Assembly: GCA_002104945.1 (NCBI GenBank)
Contig: MCFH01000007.1
Span: 273,501-337,500, forward strand
Direction of reading: 5' to 3'
DNA: 64,000 nt
DNA from: Piromyces finnis
Taxonomy: Eukaryota > Neocallimastigomycota > Neocallimastigomycetes > Neocallimastigales > Neocallimastigaceae
In this document: piece after piece, positions 10,991 to 26,174 of the stretch
Numbering within the stretch: the first letter of the stretch is position 1
Layout: every line of letters starts with the position of its first letter
The notes under the pieces: generated by a model
Databases searched by the model: none
What the model was told of the DNA's origin: nothing
What the model saw: only the letters and a program-made list of their open reading frames with translations
Position numbers and translations under genes: made by a program

Positions 10991-11721
10991 TGTTTTTCAT
11001 TGTTTACTATAAAACTTAATTTGTAAACTATATAATAATAATAATTTCATTATATATATATTTTAAATGAACTTAAATAATAAAACATGGTTTATTAAAA
11101 CTAATAATTTATTTATTTTATTTTATTTTATTTTTTCTTTTTCTTTTTCTTTTTATTTTGTTTTATATTATTAGATAAAAGATAATTTTCTTGTTAATAC
11201 AGGCTATAATTTAATTAAAACAAATATTCTAATTGGTTAATTGTAATAATTAAATTACATGATACATTTAGTTTAATTAAAATTATGAATTACTGTTAAT
11301 TATAACTATAATAAATAATATTTAGTATTTTATTTTATTTTAATTTTATATAATATAAATTATAAATAATTGAAAAAGTTAGGATCTTTATATTTTTTAT
11401 TAATGAACATTATTTTTATATTATTAATTTAACATAACCTATAATATTATATAATTCTAATTACATATACAATAAAAAATTTTTTTAATTATTTTAATTA
11501 TAATAAAATTTTTTTTATTTGTAAATTTGTAAATGAAAAAAATAAAATAAAATAAAATTTTAAAATATATTATTATTAATATGTTAATAAAATAAATGAA
11601 AGAAATTACATTTTAATATATAATTTATTCTTCAGAAATAATAAATTAATTTTAGAAAATAGAATATTATATAATCTTTCCTTTTCTTTAACCTAATTTT
11701 TTAATAATATCGATAATAAAA
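10991..11721. other. AT-rich spacer upstream of Miro
   Basis: Almost pure A/T DNA, including a pyrimidine-rich stretch at about 11115-11160. No coding or RNA signal is visible. The last ~100 bases are the presumed promoter/leader of the Miro gene. Confidence 0.5.
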
Positions 11722-15180
<3,459 letters not shown>

Positions 15181-15776
15181 ATAAAAATATTTTAATATCT
15201 GACTTAAAATTATTTAAATAGTAAAAAAAAAAAAAACATAGAAATTACCACCAAAATAATATTAAAATAAAAAAAATAAAGGAAGCCAAAAATATATAAA
15301 TAATAAAGTTTTTAGAAATAGATTAGTTAAATTAAAAAATTATAATAATAAATATATATACATATAATAAATTATATTGCTTATTAAAAAAACAAAATAA
15401 AACAAAACAAAATAAAATTATATATAAAATATAATAAATTTTTCTTAAATGAAATTTAGTAAATAAAATTTATCATATGTAAAATAACCAAAGTCTTCAA
15501 TTATAATATGTTTTTAATATTTTATTTTTCAATTAAAAAAGAAAAGGGCAAAGAAATAAAATATTTCTTTTTTTTTTTTTTTATTAAGTTTAAAAAAAAA
15601 AAAAAAGTTATTTTAATTTATTATTGAATTATTATTATTAGGTATAAATAATTATGAATTTTTTTTTATCTTTTATCATCTATATGCAGTATTTAAAATA
15701 ACTTATTCTATAAAATTAAAAAAAAAAATTTTTTTTCTTTATAAAAGAAATTGTCTATATAAATAAATTAGATAAT
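15181..15776. other. Convergent spacer between Miro and DBP3
   Basis: Holds the two facing 3' ends. A/T homopolymer runs, including an inverted poly(T)/poly(A) pair at about 15570-15605, could form a hairpin or act as a shared 3'-end region. Nothing else is visible. Confidence 0.45.
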
Positions 15777-17994
15777 TTAATCATCAAAAGTAACATGAGT
15801 ACTTTTAGCGTTTGGATCAATATCACGGAAGAAAGCACCATAGATTTTATGTTCCTTCTTCTTAACTGTACCACCAAAGTTTCTTAAAGCTTTTTTTTTG
15901 ATAGATAATAAAATTATTAATAATTATATTATAAAAAAATTTTTTTTTTAAAATTATTTATAATTATAAATTTTAAATTATTTATTTTTACCTTCTGGTA
16001 CTTCTTGTTTTGCGTCACGAAGAACGTTTGAAAGTTCACCTGCATGAGCTTTATCATATTGAGTAAATAAAGTATGACTTACACCACTAGAACCAGCTAT
16101 ATATATTTATATATTTTAATTTTTTAATTTTAATTAGTTTTGTTTCTACTTTTTAATTTTTTTAAATGTTATTTATAAATAAGAATTCATAATAATTCAT
16201 TAATACTTTACCTCTACCAGTACGACCAATACGGTGAATGTAATCTTCAATAGTTAATGGGAAAGTGTAGTTTAGAACGTATTCAACATTTGGAATATCT
16301 AATCCACGAGCAGCAACATCAGTAGCAATAAGTAAAGGACAAGAACCACTCTTGAAATTATTTAAAGCTTGAATACGTTGATCTTGTGACTTGTCACCAT
16401 GAATACTAGCAACATTATAACCACGACGTTGTAAGAAGTTTTCAAGACGAACAGCTTCTTTTTTATATAATGCAAAAACAAGAACACGATTATTTCTAGT
16501 TTTATGGTATTTCTTTAATAATTCAATTAATCTAAATTCTTTTTGTTTTGGATCAATAACTTCTACAATTTGCTTAATATTTTCATTAGCATGTAATTCT
16601 GCAGAACCAATTGTTATATGAATTGGATTCTATTTTAAGTTCATATAAATTATTTATAAAAAATATAATTAAAATTATAATTAATATTATAGATTTAAAC
16701 ATTAAAAATTCTTATTTTTTTATATATACCTTTAAAAATTCATGAGCTAATTTTTGAATAACTTGTGGCCATGTAGCAGAGAACATAACAGTTTGACGAT
16801 CACTTCTTGTATTTGAAATAATGTTTCTAATATCCTATTATATTAGATTGTTAAAAAATTATTTTTTAGTATTTCATAACAAAATTTTTAATTTTTCTAA
16901 AATTTAAATTTTATAAAATTTACTTGTTCAAAACCATTATCGAGCATACGATCAGCTTCATCCAAAACTAATAAATTAACATTACTGATATCGCAAGCAC
17001 CTTCATTAATTAAATCTAATAATCTACCTGGAGTAGCAATTAAAATATGAACATTTTTACGAAGAGCATTTTTTTGTTCAATCTTTGGAACACCACCATA
17101 TATACATAAACTTTTGATTCCTAATGGTTCACCAAATTCCTTAGCATTATCATAAGTTTGCATTGCTAATTCACGAGTTGGAGCAACAACTAATACTGAA
17201 ATCTTCTTTGATTTAAATGATTCTGGGTGATTATATTTTAAATGGATAAATGACTAATTCGAATATTAAATAATTAAATATATTAATAATTTAATTCATA
17301 AATATTATTTAAAAAATATAAATAACTTACAGGAACTAAGAAAGTTAATGTCTTTCCTGAACCAGTTTTAGCAATACTATTTATTTTTGTTTTAAAGAAA
17401 CAAATAATTAAATAATTTCATTATTAAAAATTGCTATTTTCAAAATATTAAAAACAATATATATATTTATTAGCTCTAGTTTTATATTTACCCAATACAA
17501 TCCCTTTTCTTCATAACAATTGGCCAACATGAAGATTGAATTGGTGTTGGTTTTTGGAAATTCTTTAAAACGTTTCTAATATCTTCTGGGAAGTTAGAAT
17601 GTTTGAATTCTAAAATTGGACGAATAATTTCATCACCCTTAAATTCAATATTATTCTTTTGCCAGAATTGATTTAATTCAGATTCAGATAAATTTGAAAT
17701 TTCTTCATGTTCTTGATAACTCCAAATACCATTATTTTCATTAGCAATTGTAGAAATTTCACTAGAAGGAATTTCTTTGGATTCTTCCTTTTCTTTCTTT
17801 TCCTTCTTTTCCTTCTTATGCTTCTTTTCTTTTTTTTCCTTTTTTTCTTTTTTGTGCTTTTTTTCTTTCTTTTCTTTCTTTAATTTTTTCTTTAATTGCT
17901 TAATTTCATCTTTTGACTTTTCTGCTTCATTAACTATTTCTAATTTTCTTTTTTTGGTTTCTTCAACAGCTTCTGTTTTTATTATACCTGGCAT
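15777..17994 (-). CDS. DBP3: DEAD-box ATP-dependent RNA helicase, Dbp3 type
   Basis: Seven exons on the minus strand give 539 residues: 17492-17994, 17331-17376, 16924-17253, 16730-16834, 16212-16629, 15992-16096, 15777-15889. The N-terminus is a lysine-rich domain built on [10 protein letters not shown]. Helicase motifs in order: Q motif [19 protein letters not shown], Ia PTRELA, Ib [26 protein letters not shown] and [12 protein letters not shown]. The C-terminus has [14 protein letters not shown] and ends THVTFDD. The lysine tract and the end match the nucleolar Dbp3 family, which helps early 60S ribosomal RNA processing. A different DEAD-box paralogue is possible but less likely. Exon 2 is only 46 nt. 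Confidence 0.9.
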
Positions 17995-18702
17995 TTTGAA
18001 ATGATTTTTTAATTTATTTATATGTTTATATTAAAAGATAAATAAATTTTATAATTTATATAATTTAGAAATATAAAAATTAACTTATTGATATATATAT
18101 TTTGATTTATATATATGCAAAAGCAATTAATCAATATTTTAAAATAATTTTGTGCAAAAAAAAAAAAAAAAAAAAAACTCAAATTCTAATTTAAAATATT
18201 AAAAAAATACTTATAACCAATCATCATTATTTAACAATTAAAAATTAAAAAAAAAAAATATGACACCAGTCAAATATAATATAATATAAATCTTTATAAA
18301 TATATAATTTTAATATTACAACTTTAATTTATAATAAATGAAAATTTCATTTACTAAATATCTAGGTTATAATAAAAAAAACGAACTGCTATTTAACAAA
18401 ATTTTTTTAAAATTAAAAATTGAATAATAATAATAATAATAAAAATTATTTATTAATATTTCTTATGAAAAATTTTTAATTATACTTTAATAAAGTTTTG
18501 AATATGTAAAATTTTAATTAAATAAATATTTATATTTTTGGAAAATTATCCTTTTTTTTTTCTTTAAAATAAAATTATTTTAATTATTTTGAATAGTAGT
18601 ATTATAGTTTTTATTATATTTGGCAAAACGTATAATAAAAGTAAAAATATATTCTATTTAGAATAATTATTATAACCTATATAAATAAAAAACAATACCA
18701 TA
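17995..18702. promoter_or_regulatory. Divergent promoter region, DBP3 / membrane protein A
   Basis: 708 bases between two divergent starts. Very AT-rich, with a run of about 22 A at 18156-18177 and an (AAT)n stretch at 18426-18442. No specific binding site is recognisable. Confidence 0.4.
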
Positions 18703-20745
18703 ATGCTTTCCAGTATAATATTGTTGTTTTTCCTAAACATCAGTGTTATATCATGCCTTAATACCTCATTAAGTTTTAAATGTATGTAATTGAAAAAACT
18801 AAAAAAAAAAAAAAAAAAAATAATAAAAATATCTAAATATAATATTATATATAATAATGTAATACTTTACATAATTTAATTTATATCAAATATTATAATA
18901 CTATTATATTTATGTTTTTTATATATTATTTTAAAAAAGATTCTAATATACAATACGAAGAAACAAATGAAGTTCAAATTCTTAGTCTGAGCAACAGAAC
19001 AATTAATTATATTGTAATAAAGAATGAGAATGACGATAACGAAGGTATTTTTCGTCTTGGGATTAAACAAAAGTATAAAAATTATTGTGAAAATGAAAAA
19101 AAATGTAAAATTTTTGCTAAACCATTAAAGAATACTGCTGTTGCAGCAAGAGAAGTAATCCGTTTTATAGAAGTATGCTTTCTTTATTTATAAAGTAAAT
19201 ATTATTATTTTATTAAAAATTAATAATTAATACAATTAATTCTTATCAATAGTTGTTCAATTTTGATGGCAAAAAATCATTAATTAACTATATAATTGGA
19301 AATTATTCTACAACTGGATGTGTTTTTAATAATGCAAAAAGAATTCAGTCTAATGATACTCTCAGCACCGTTCCATTAGATAGTTTATTTTATATTGATT
19401 CATCTCCTTATACTATTATCCAAAATTTTAATGAAGTGTCTATAAAATTTGGAGCTCTTGAAGAAAAAACACCATTAGCTGTATATATATGAAATAGAAT
19501 AAAAATAAAAAATATAGACAAATATTTTAGTGTTTGTTATAATATTTATATATATATCAATTAATTCTTTTATTAACTAAAATAGAGGGCTGAATGGTTA
19601 AAATTTATTTCTGTATTTTATGGTTATGAAAGAGAAGCTTCTCAACTATTCAGTCAAATTGAAGAAAACTATAATTGTAATAAATTCTTAATTAAGAAAC
19701 AAAACCTTCTTGCATCAATGCGTGTTGTATGGCTTAATAGAGTTTCCCAAAATCAAAATCTCTGGGTTATGAATGATTACCTTTATAAAACTGAATTATT
19801 GAAAGATGCAGGTAAATTTTTAGTATAAATAGCCATTATGGATAACATTTCAGAAATATATAAAACTTTATTGAATAAATAAATAACCATATTTAAACAA
19901 AAATTACTCATTTTCAGGTGCAGAAATTTTAACTATAAAAGAAGATAATGTAGAAAGTTTACATAAAGTCTTAAAAAATGTTCATTTTGTTATTGATGAT
20001 ACTGAAATCACAGATGATTCCAATGCTATGGAAGAATTTTATAAAAATTATGAATATAATGATGAAAATTCTAAAAGAGGAGTCAACTTCCTCTCCAATA
20101 AAAATATATTGACTAATGATGGTTCACGTTCATCTACTGGTATTTCATCCTGGAAAGAAGATTATTTAGTATATCCACATCTTGTTTTAGCTGGTAACTA
20201 TTTAATTAACCCAATTTTAAAGATAAAAGATTTATATATCACATATATATTTATTATTATTACAATAATTAATATGTAATAATATAGATTTAATTTACTG
20301 GTTCCACCCAAAATTACCTGTTTCTAAATATTTTAAATTTGAAATTGAACAAAATAATTATGATAATCACTATTGGTTTCGTAATATTGCAAAAAATAGT
20401 CCTATTCATATGACTTCAAACATCAAATGTCCCACTGAAATCCCAGATATTATCACTCAAACAATTTGTATTAATTTAGATGATTATGATGGAGACTATA
20501 GTGACTATTATGCTTTTTATGATATAAAAACATTTTTAAAAAAGTATATACTAATGTACTGGTATTTAATCGCCTTTTTCGGATGTTTTTTGATTGGATT
20601 AATAGCCTCTGTTCACTATATCTATAAAGGAAAAATATTAAGAAAATTAAAAAATAAATTTTCAAATAAAAATATTCACTATGCCAATAATGAAAATGTA
20701 GCTAACCATAATTTTTTTATATTAGAAGATGATGATTTTGAATAA
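18703..20745 (+). CDS. Secreted type I membrane protein, tandem paralogue A
   Basis: Six exons give 499 residues: 18703-18781, 18940-19172, 19253-19480, 19586-19811, 19918-20193, 20288-20745. It has a signal peptide (MLSSIILLFFLN...), a ~400-residue lumenal/external domain, one membrane segment near the C-terminus (about 448-470) and a short cytosolic tail ending in acidic EDDDFE. Recognisable blocks are EWLKFISVFYG, ASMRVVWL, HFVIDDTEI, NDGSRSSTGISSWKEDY, HLVLADLIYWFHP and YWFRNIA. These blocks resemble a poorly described eukaryotic secreted family that I recall as having a periplasmic-binding-like fold. That is memory and unchecked. A paralogue follows 2.2 kb downstream with the same intron positions, so the pair arose by tandem duplication. 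Ligand and role are unknown. Confidence 0.82.
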
Positions 20746-22918
20746 ACATATTAAACATTTGGTATATATAAAAGATATCCAGTAAATAATTTCAGGGAGA
20801 AATAATTATAAAACAAGTATTGTACATAAATATATATACAATCTATATTTATAAATTTACATAATAATGTATATTTAAAGATTTTCCAATTCTTATTTAA
20901 TTTTTAATAGATAATGTAATATAATAATATAATAAACATAATTAAATATAAAAGTCTATATCAGAGTTTTAAATCTAATTTATATTATCATTAATTTGCT
21001 ATGCTTATTTTATATTTTTAATCATAATTTGAAGGAATAATAATAACCTTAAGTTTTAATATAAAATATATAATATTCATAATATTGATATTAACAAAAG
21101 ATAATTATTTTATAATAAATGTATATAATCAATAAAAAAGCTTATTATCTAATTATAAATTTTTTAAATTTTATTTATTATATAATTATAAAAGTATAGA
21201 AATAAATCTATATAGGTTTATTTTTTAATTCTGAATTTTTATTATCAAGATTTGTTTATTTATTAAAAATCAAATAAATGAATATATTTGAATTTAATAT
21301 TAATTAAAGTTTAAAAAAAAAATTGAACTCCAAAAAAAGGAAAAATAAAAATTTAAATTAAAAAATTAATATTAAAACTGCGCAATACATACATTTTTTA
21401 AAATGTGTATGGTTAACAATGTAAGTTACAATTAATAAACAAAATTATTTATTATTTATTTTTTTCGAGAAGAGTAAACAATGCTTAATATTAACTATAT
21501 ATAAAAAGAAAAATTATATATTATTTTATATAATGCAATTTATTAATATTAATAATAATAATATTAATAAATATTTCTTATTAATTATCAAAAAGTGTTT
21601 ATTATAAAATTCTATATATTTTTTCATTCCTAATTACTTTATTAATATATAATAAAGCTATTGTTCTATTGTTTTTTTTTTATTTTTACGCTTAATTTAA
21701 TGTCTCATCATGTATTAAATAAACCTACAAATATAACTGAACTGAATTAGAAAACTAATTCATAAACTTTTTTAAATGTTTTTTATTTATTTTAGCATTT
21801 CTATTATAACATACCTATATTAAAAATATTCCTAGTTAAAGTGATATAAAAGTGGCTTTTAAGTCACGTGCAATAAATTCCTAAAAAAGAAGAAAATATG
21901 CGGCTAAATTAAAACAAAAAATAAAGTTTAATTAATAAGATTTTTAACTTTTATTTCAAATTATTTTTCTATAATAGATAAATAAAGAGAATAAATAAAG
22001 AGAAAAGATATATAATATGATGAAAAAGTGTAATAAATATAAAGATATTTGCAAATTAAAAGTATAATTATATACAAATGTGTTTGTATTTGTGATATAT
22101 TTGTATATTAATATTTATTAATAAATGATAAATAAATAATAAAACTAAAAAGTTTAAAATTTTTAGTATATTAAAAAAAAGTTTTTTAATATATTAATTT
22201 ATATTATATAATATATTAAACAAGATTTTTAATTTATTTTTTTAATATAACAAAAATTTTAAACAATTTATTAATAAATGTTTTATAATCATTTTTGCTA
22301 TATATATTTTATTATTAAAAATTATCGAATTATATTACTATTTATTTATTAATTTTTTTTTATTATTTATTAACCCTTTAAAAAAATAAGTTAATATAAA
22401 AGGAAAACTATTTAATGTTTATTGTTAAAAAAAGAAAATTACAAAAGTATTAAATATTTAAATTATAAATTAAAAAAAAAATATTTTTATTACAGATAAC
22501 TATATATATAAAAATTGCTTTTTTTTTTTTTAATAAAAAGACATATATAAAGAATAAAAAAGTAACGTAACAGATTTATTAGATAAACCTATTACAAAAT
22601 TAAATAAGACTATCTTTTAAATATTTATTAATAATATTAAGAATTATTTATTACTCAGTACACTTTAAAATGCTTATTTAATTCTTATTTTTACTATTTA
22701 CATACTATTACATTTAACCTATATATATTTAAATTGTATCTCCTTTGGTTTGTTTTTTTATCAAAAAAGTTATATTTAATATTTTATCGTTATACAAAAG
22801 ACAAAATTTGAATTAAAAAATATTTAAAACCATAAATACATTTACTATATAACTTATATAATAACAAAAATAAAAGAGAAAGTAAAATTAAAAAAAAAAA
22901 GAAAAAGAAAAAAAAAAA
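20746..22918. other. 2.2 kb AT-rich spacer between the paralogues
   Basis: No ORF with coding character and no RNA gene is seen. The DNA is nearly all A/T. One GC-rich word, GTCACGTGC at 21863-21871, stands out. The rest holds the 3' UTR of paralogue A and the promoter of paralogue B, including pyrimidine and purine runs just before 22919. Confidence 0.5.
21863..21871. promoter_or_regulatory. E-box-like CACGTG site
   Basis: GTCACGTGC sits about 1.05 kb upstream of paralogue B, in DNA with very few G or C. CACGTG is the core bound by bHLH regulators in fungi (Cbf1, Pho4, SREBP types). With one copy and no conservation data, function is only a guess. Confidence 0.25.
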
Positions 22919-24973
22919 ATGAAATCTTTATTTTTTACGATCCTCACTTTTACTCAAACTCTGTTAATAAAAGCTTTAAATCCAAATCTTCAATTCAAAT
23001 GTAATTATTAAATATATAAAAAGTACTTAATAAAATAAATATAATTCCTAATTATTATTTTCTTTTTTCACTTTTTCTTCTTCTTCTTTATTTTATTCCT
23101 TTTCTCCAATAAAAAAGATGCAAATACAATTATATATGAACAACCAGTTAAAGAAATCCAGGTTTTAAAATATAAATTGGAAAATGTATATTATATTATA
23201 TATGAAGAAAAATTCGCAGATTCTCCTATTTATCATCGTGGATTAATTGATACATACGAAAAAATTTATTGTTCAGATGGTAATTCTTGTCGTTTCTTCG
23301 CAAAGCCTTTAAAACAAACAGCTGTTGATAGTTCACAAATTATTAGATTCTTTGAAGTAAATAAAAGATACACAATAATAAAAAGTAGAAAATGAATTAA
23401 TGAATTTTTAATTAAATATCATTTTAATAAATTTATTATATCTATTATTTTTTAAGTATTTCGGTACTGATATAATTAAGTACTTAGGTAATGTTGGTCA
23501 TATTACTAGTGGTTGTGCTTATAATAATGCAATGTTTTTAGAAGCCAAGGATAATCCAGAGGTACTCCCAATTGATGGCTTTTTCTACACAGATCCAAAT
23601 TCAAATTTTGTTAAAGCTTACAAGGATCAATCAATTTATTTTAATGGGATTAATGAAAATACACCAATGGCAGTAAGTATAAAATAATAAAAATAATAAA
23701 ACCAGGAAATATAAACAATTAAACATAGTAATATATAAAATATAATTGTAGTTGCTCAAAATAATAATTTTTACATTTGTAAATTTTTTTTTAGAAATTT
23801 GAATGGATTAAATTTATTTCCGTTTTCTATGGATTGGAAAAAGAAGCCACTAATATTTTTGAAAGTGTTTTAGCTCAATATAATTGTAATAAAAACTTAA
23901 TACAAAATAATAAACTCTTTGCAAGTCTTCGTGTTGCATGGCTTACAAGTCAAGCTCCAAATAAAGAAAGATGGTTTACTAATGATTATGAATATGTTAA
24001 AGCATTATTAGCTGATGCTGGTAAATTTAATTCTTTTTAAAAAAATTAATAAAATTGCATAACTGTGATATTATTAAATTATTCATATCAACATTTATAT
24101 TTTTTTTTTTCAATATATTTAATAGGTGCAACATTAAATCACGATAAAGAAATAACTTCATACAAAAATGTTAAAAGTGTTCTTTCCCAATCTCATTTTT
24201 TAATTGATATATCATCTGAATCTTCTGGAGAATATAAAATTACTGACTTTTATGATCAATATCGTTATAATATTAATGATGATTTGTTATTATTAAGAGA
24301 AAAAAACATTATAAGAAATGATGCTGCTCGTTCTGAAGATGGCGTAAGAACTTGGGAGGATGATTACATGGCATTTCCACATCTTGTTTTATTAGACTTA
24401 ATATATTGGTTCCATCCAAGATTATTTGTAGATAACGGATATAATTCAAATATTGTTAAAAAGTTATATGGTGATATTTCTGTACAGAATAGTACACAAG
24501 ATGCAGCTTCTCTTATTCAATCTATTACAAATGGTAATAATACTAATTCTGCAAATAATACTGTAGTTAATGATACAGAAAATACTGAAGCAAATAAATT
24601 AAGAAAAAGAAATCACATTTCTCATAACGTTAGTAGTTATTGGTTTAGAAATATACCAAGAAATACAAACTTTAAAATTATTCCAAAAGAAGGTTGTCCA
24701 TCCGTACTTTCTTCATATGTAACTAACAATATATGTCTTTCTGATGTTTACTTCAAGGGTGATTATGATGAGTATGCTGCTTTTGATGATGTAATGACTC
24801 AAGTAAAGAATTATGCTATTATTTATTATCCAATAATTGGTATCGTTGTTATATTTAGTCTTATTTTAGGTTTTATCTTCCTTAAAATGTTTAGAAAACG
24901 CCAATTAGAAAAGAAGGGTTATAACGACAATCAAAAGATTTTATACGATAATGAAGGTTTTATGGAATTTTAA
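22919..24973 (+). CDS. Secreted type I membrane protein, tandem paralogue B
   Basis: Five exons give 536 residues: 22919-23000, 23118-23356, 23457-23672, 23795-24020, 24126-24973. The layout matches paralogue A: signal peptide, lumenal domain with EWIKFISVFYGLEKEA, ASLRVAWL, HFLIDISSE, NDAARSEDGVRTWEDDY and LLDLIYWFHP, then YWFRNIP, a C-terminal membrane helix (about 490-512) and a short tail. B has an extra Asn/Thr-rich insert with many N-glycosylation sequons (about 405-450) before YWFRNIP, ending in the basic LRKRNH. The intron that A has at the DLIYWFHP codon is absent here. The first four introns are at the same positions and phases. No function is assigned; an extracellular binding or receptor-like role is inference. 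Confidence 0.84.
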
Positions 24974-25221
24974 ATAAGTAAATAACAAAAATAGTTATCA
25001 TGGAATCTTTTATATAAATGAAATGTTAATAATAGACGTTTTAATATAAATATTTAAGATGAGAAGAAATAAATACTTTTGTATTATATATTATATATAT
25101 CAATTTTTCTTATTTATTTAACGATAACAGTTTTAAAAAAAAAAAAAAAAGAAGTTAAGATATATATAATATTATATTAATATAATAGATTTATAGATTT
25201 ATAGTTATAATTTCTCATTTT

Positions 25222-25223
25222 TC

Positions 25224-25279
<56 letters not shown>

Positions 25280-25280
25280 T
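25222..25280. repeat. (TTTA)n microsatellite
   Basis: About 14 tandem units of a TTTA-type tetranucleotide. Confidence 0.9.
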
Positions 25281-25355
25281 TACATTACATTAAAAATATT
25301 AAAATAATAATAATTATTGAATATTAAGAAATATAAAATCTTTTATATTATTAGC

Positions 25356-25359
<4 letters not shown>

Positions 25360-25396
<37 letters not shown>
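25360..25396. repeat. 37-base poly(A) run
   Basis: The longest homopolymer in the window. It could be a retroposition tail on the plus strand, but no recognisable element precedes it. Confidence 0.85.
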
Positions 25397-25398
<2 letters not shown>

Positions 25399-25496
25399 TA
25401 CATTTAGCACTTATTTACATAAATATTTATATTGTAATATTATAATTAATAATTATAAATAAAATATATATAATCAATTAGAAAAATATATATAAA

Positions 25497-26015
25497 TGTA
25501 GGTGTAATATATGGTAGTTAGTATATCACTAATTCCTTTATTATATTCTTGAACTATTTAGCTCCTCGTTTAACTGAGCTATTTTTCTACTATTTCTACC
25601 ACTATTTATCCTAATATGACTTTCATCTTATACAAAATACTATAAAAAAGTTTCTTAATAATTTTACTATAATTCTTATTATAAATATAACTAATATTAT
25701 AAAATAAAGTTATATTATTTGTTTTGAATTTATTTATTAAATTTTTACCATTCTTATGTTGTACAAATCTAACTATAAAATTATAAAAATGAAAGAATCA
25801 AATGAAAAAATAATAATAATAGATTTTTGATACCTTCTTAAAAGAATATTATTTTTTATAATTTTTATTAATAGCTATTTTTATTTAATTAATAATCATT
25901 ACATTATATATGTAATTATTAGTAATAAAAAATAAAATAATTGTAAGCATTGATTCTTTATTAACTCCTCCCTACACTATCATAATATATATCAATGAGG
26001 AGGTAATATTTCACA
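25497..26015. mobile_element. Possible solo LTR relic
   Basis: A roughly 519-base block begins TGTAGGTGTAATAT and ends AATATTTCACA, giving TG...CA ends with imperfect inverted termini. Its GC is higher than the surroundings at both ends (CTCCTCGTTTAACTGAGC near 25562; CTCCTC and GAGGAG near 25965 and 25997). Similar TATAA words flank it, offset by one base. This pattern fits a solo LTR, but no second copy is in the window, so it stays tentative. Confidence 0.25.
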
Positions 26016-26174
26016 TATAACACTTTTTTAAATTCTTTGAACAATATCAAGTTTATTTTTTTTAAAATATAATAAATAAATATATTATTTTTTTATTATA
26101 ATAATCATGTTGAAATTAATGAACAATAATTTAATTTATATAAATTTGAAAGTATATTATTTCTATTTATATTT

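Larger units (their letters stand above)
24974..25496. other. Spacer with simple repeats
   Basis: 3' flank of paralogue B. Contains a (TTTA)n tetranucleotide array at 25222-25280 and a 37-base poly(A) run at 25360-25396. No gene is visible. Confidence 0.6.

Noticed and set aside
17777-18004. Plus-strand Phe/Ser-rich ORF
   Set aside because: Antisense shadow of the lysine-rich N-terminus of the DBP3 helicase.
25540-25590. Possible tRNA on the minus strand (TAGCTCAGTT-like D-arm word)
   Set aside because: No matching acceptor stem or T-arm could be folded around it, so it is more likely part of a repeat relic.
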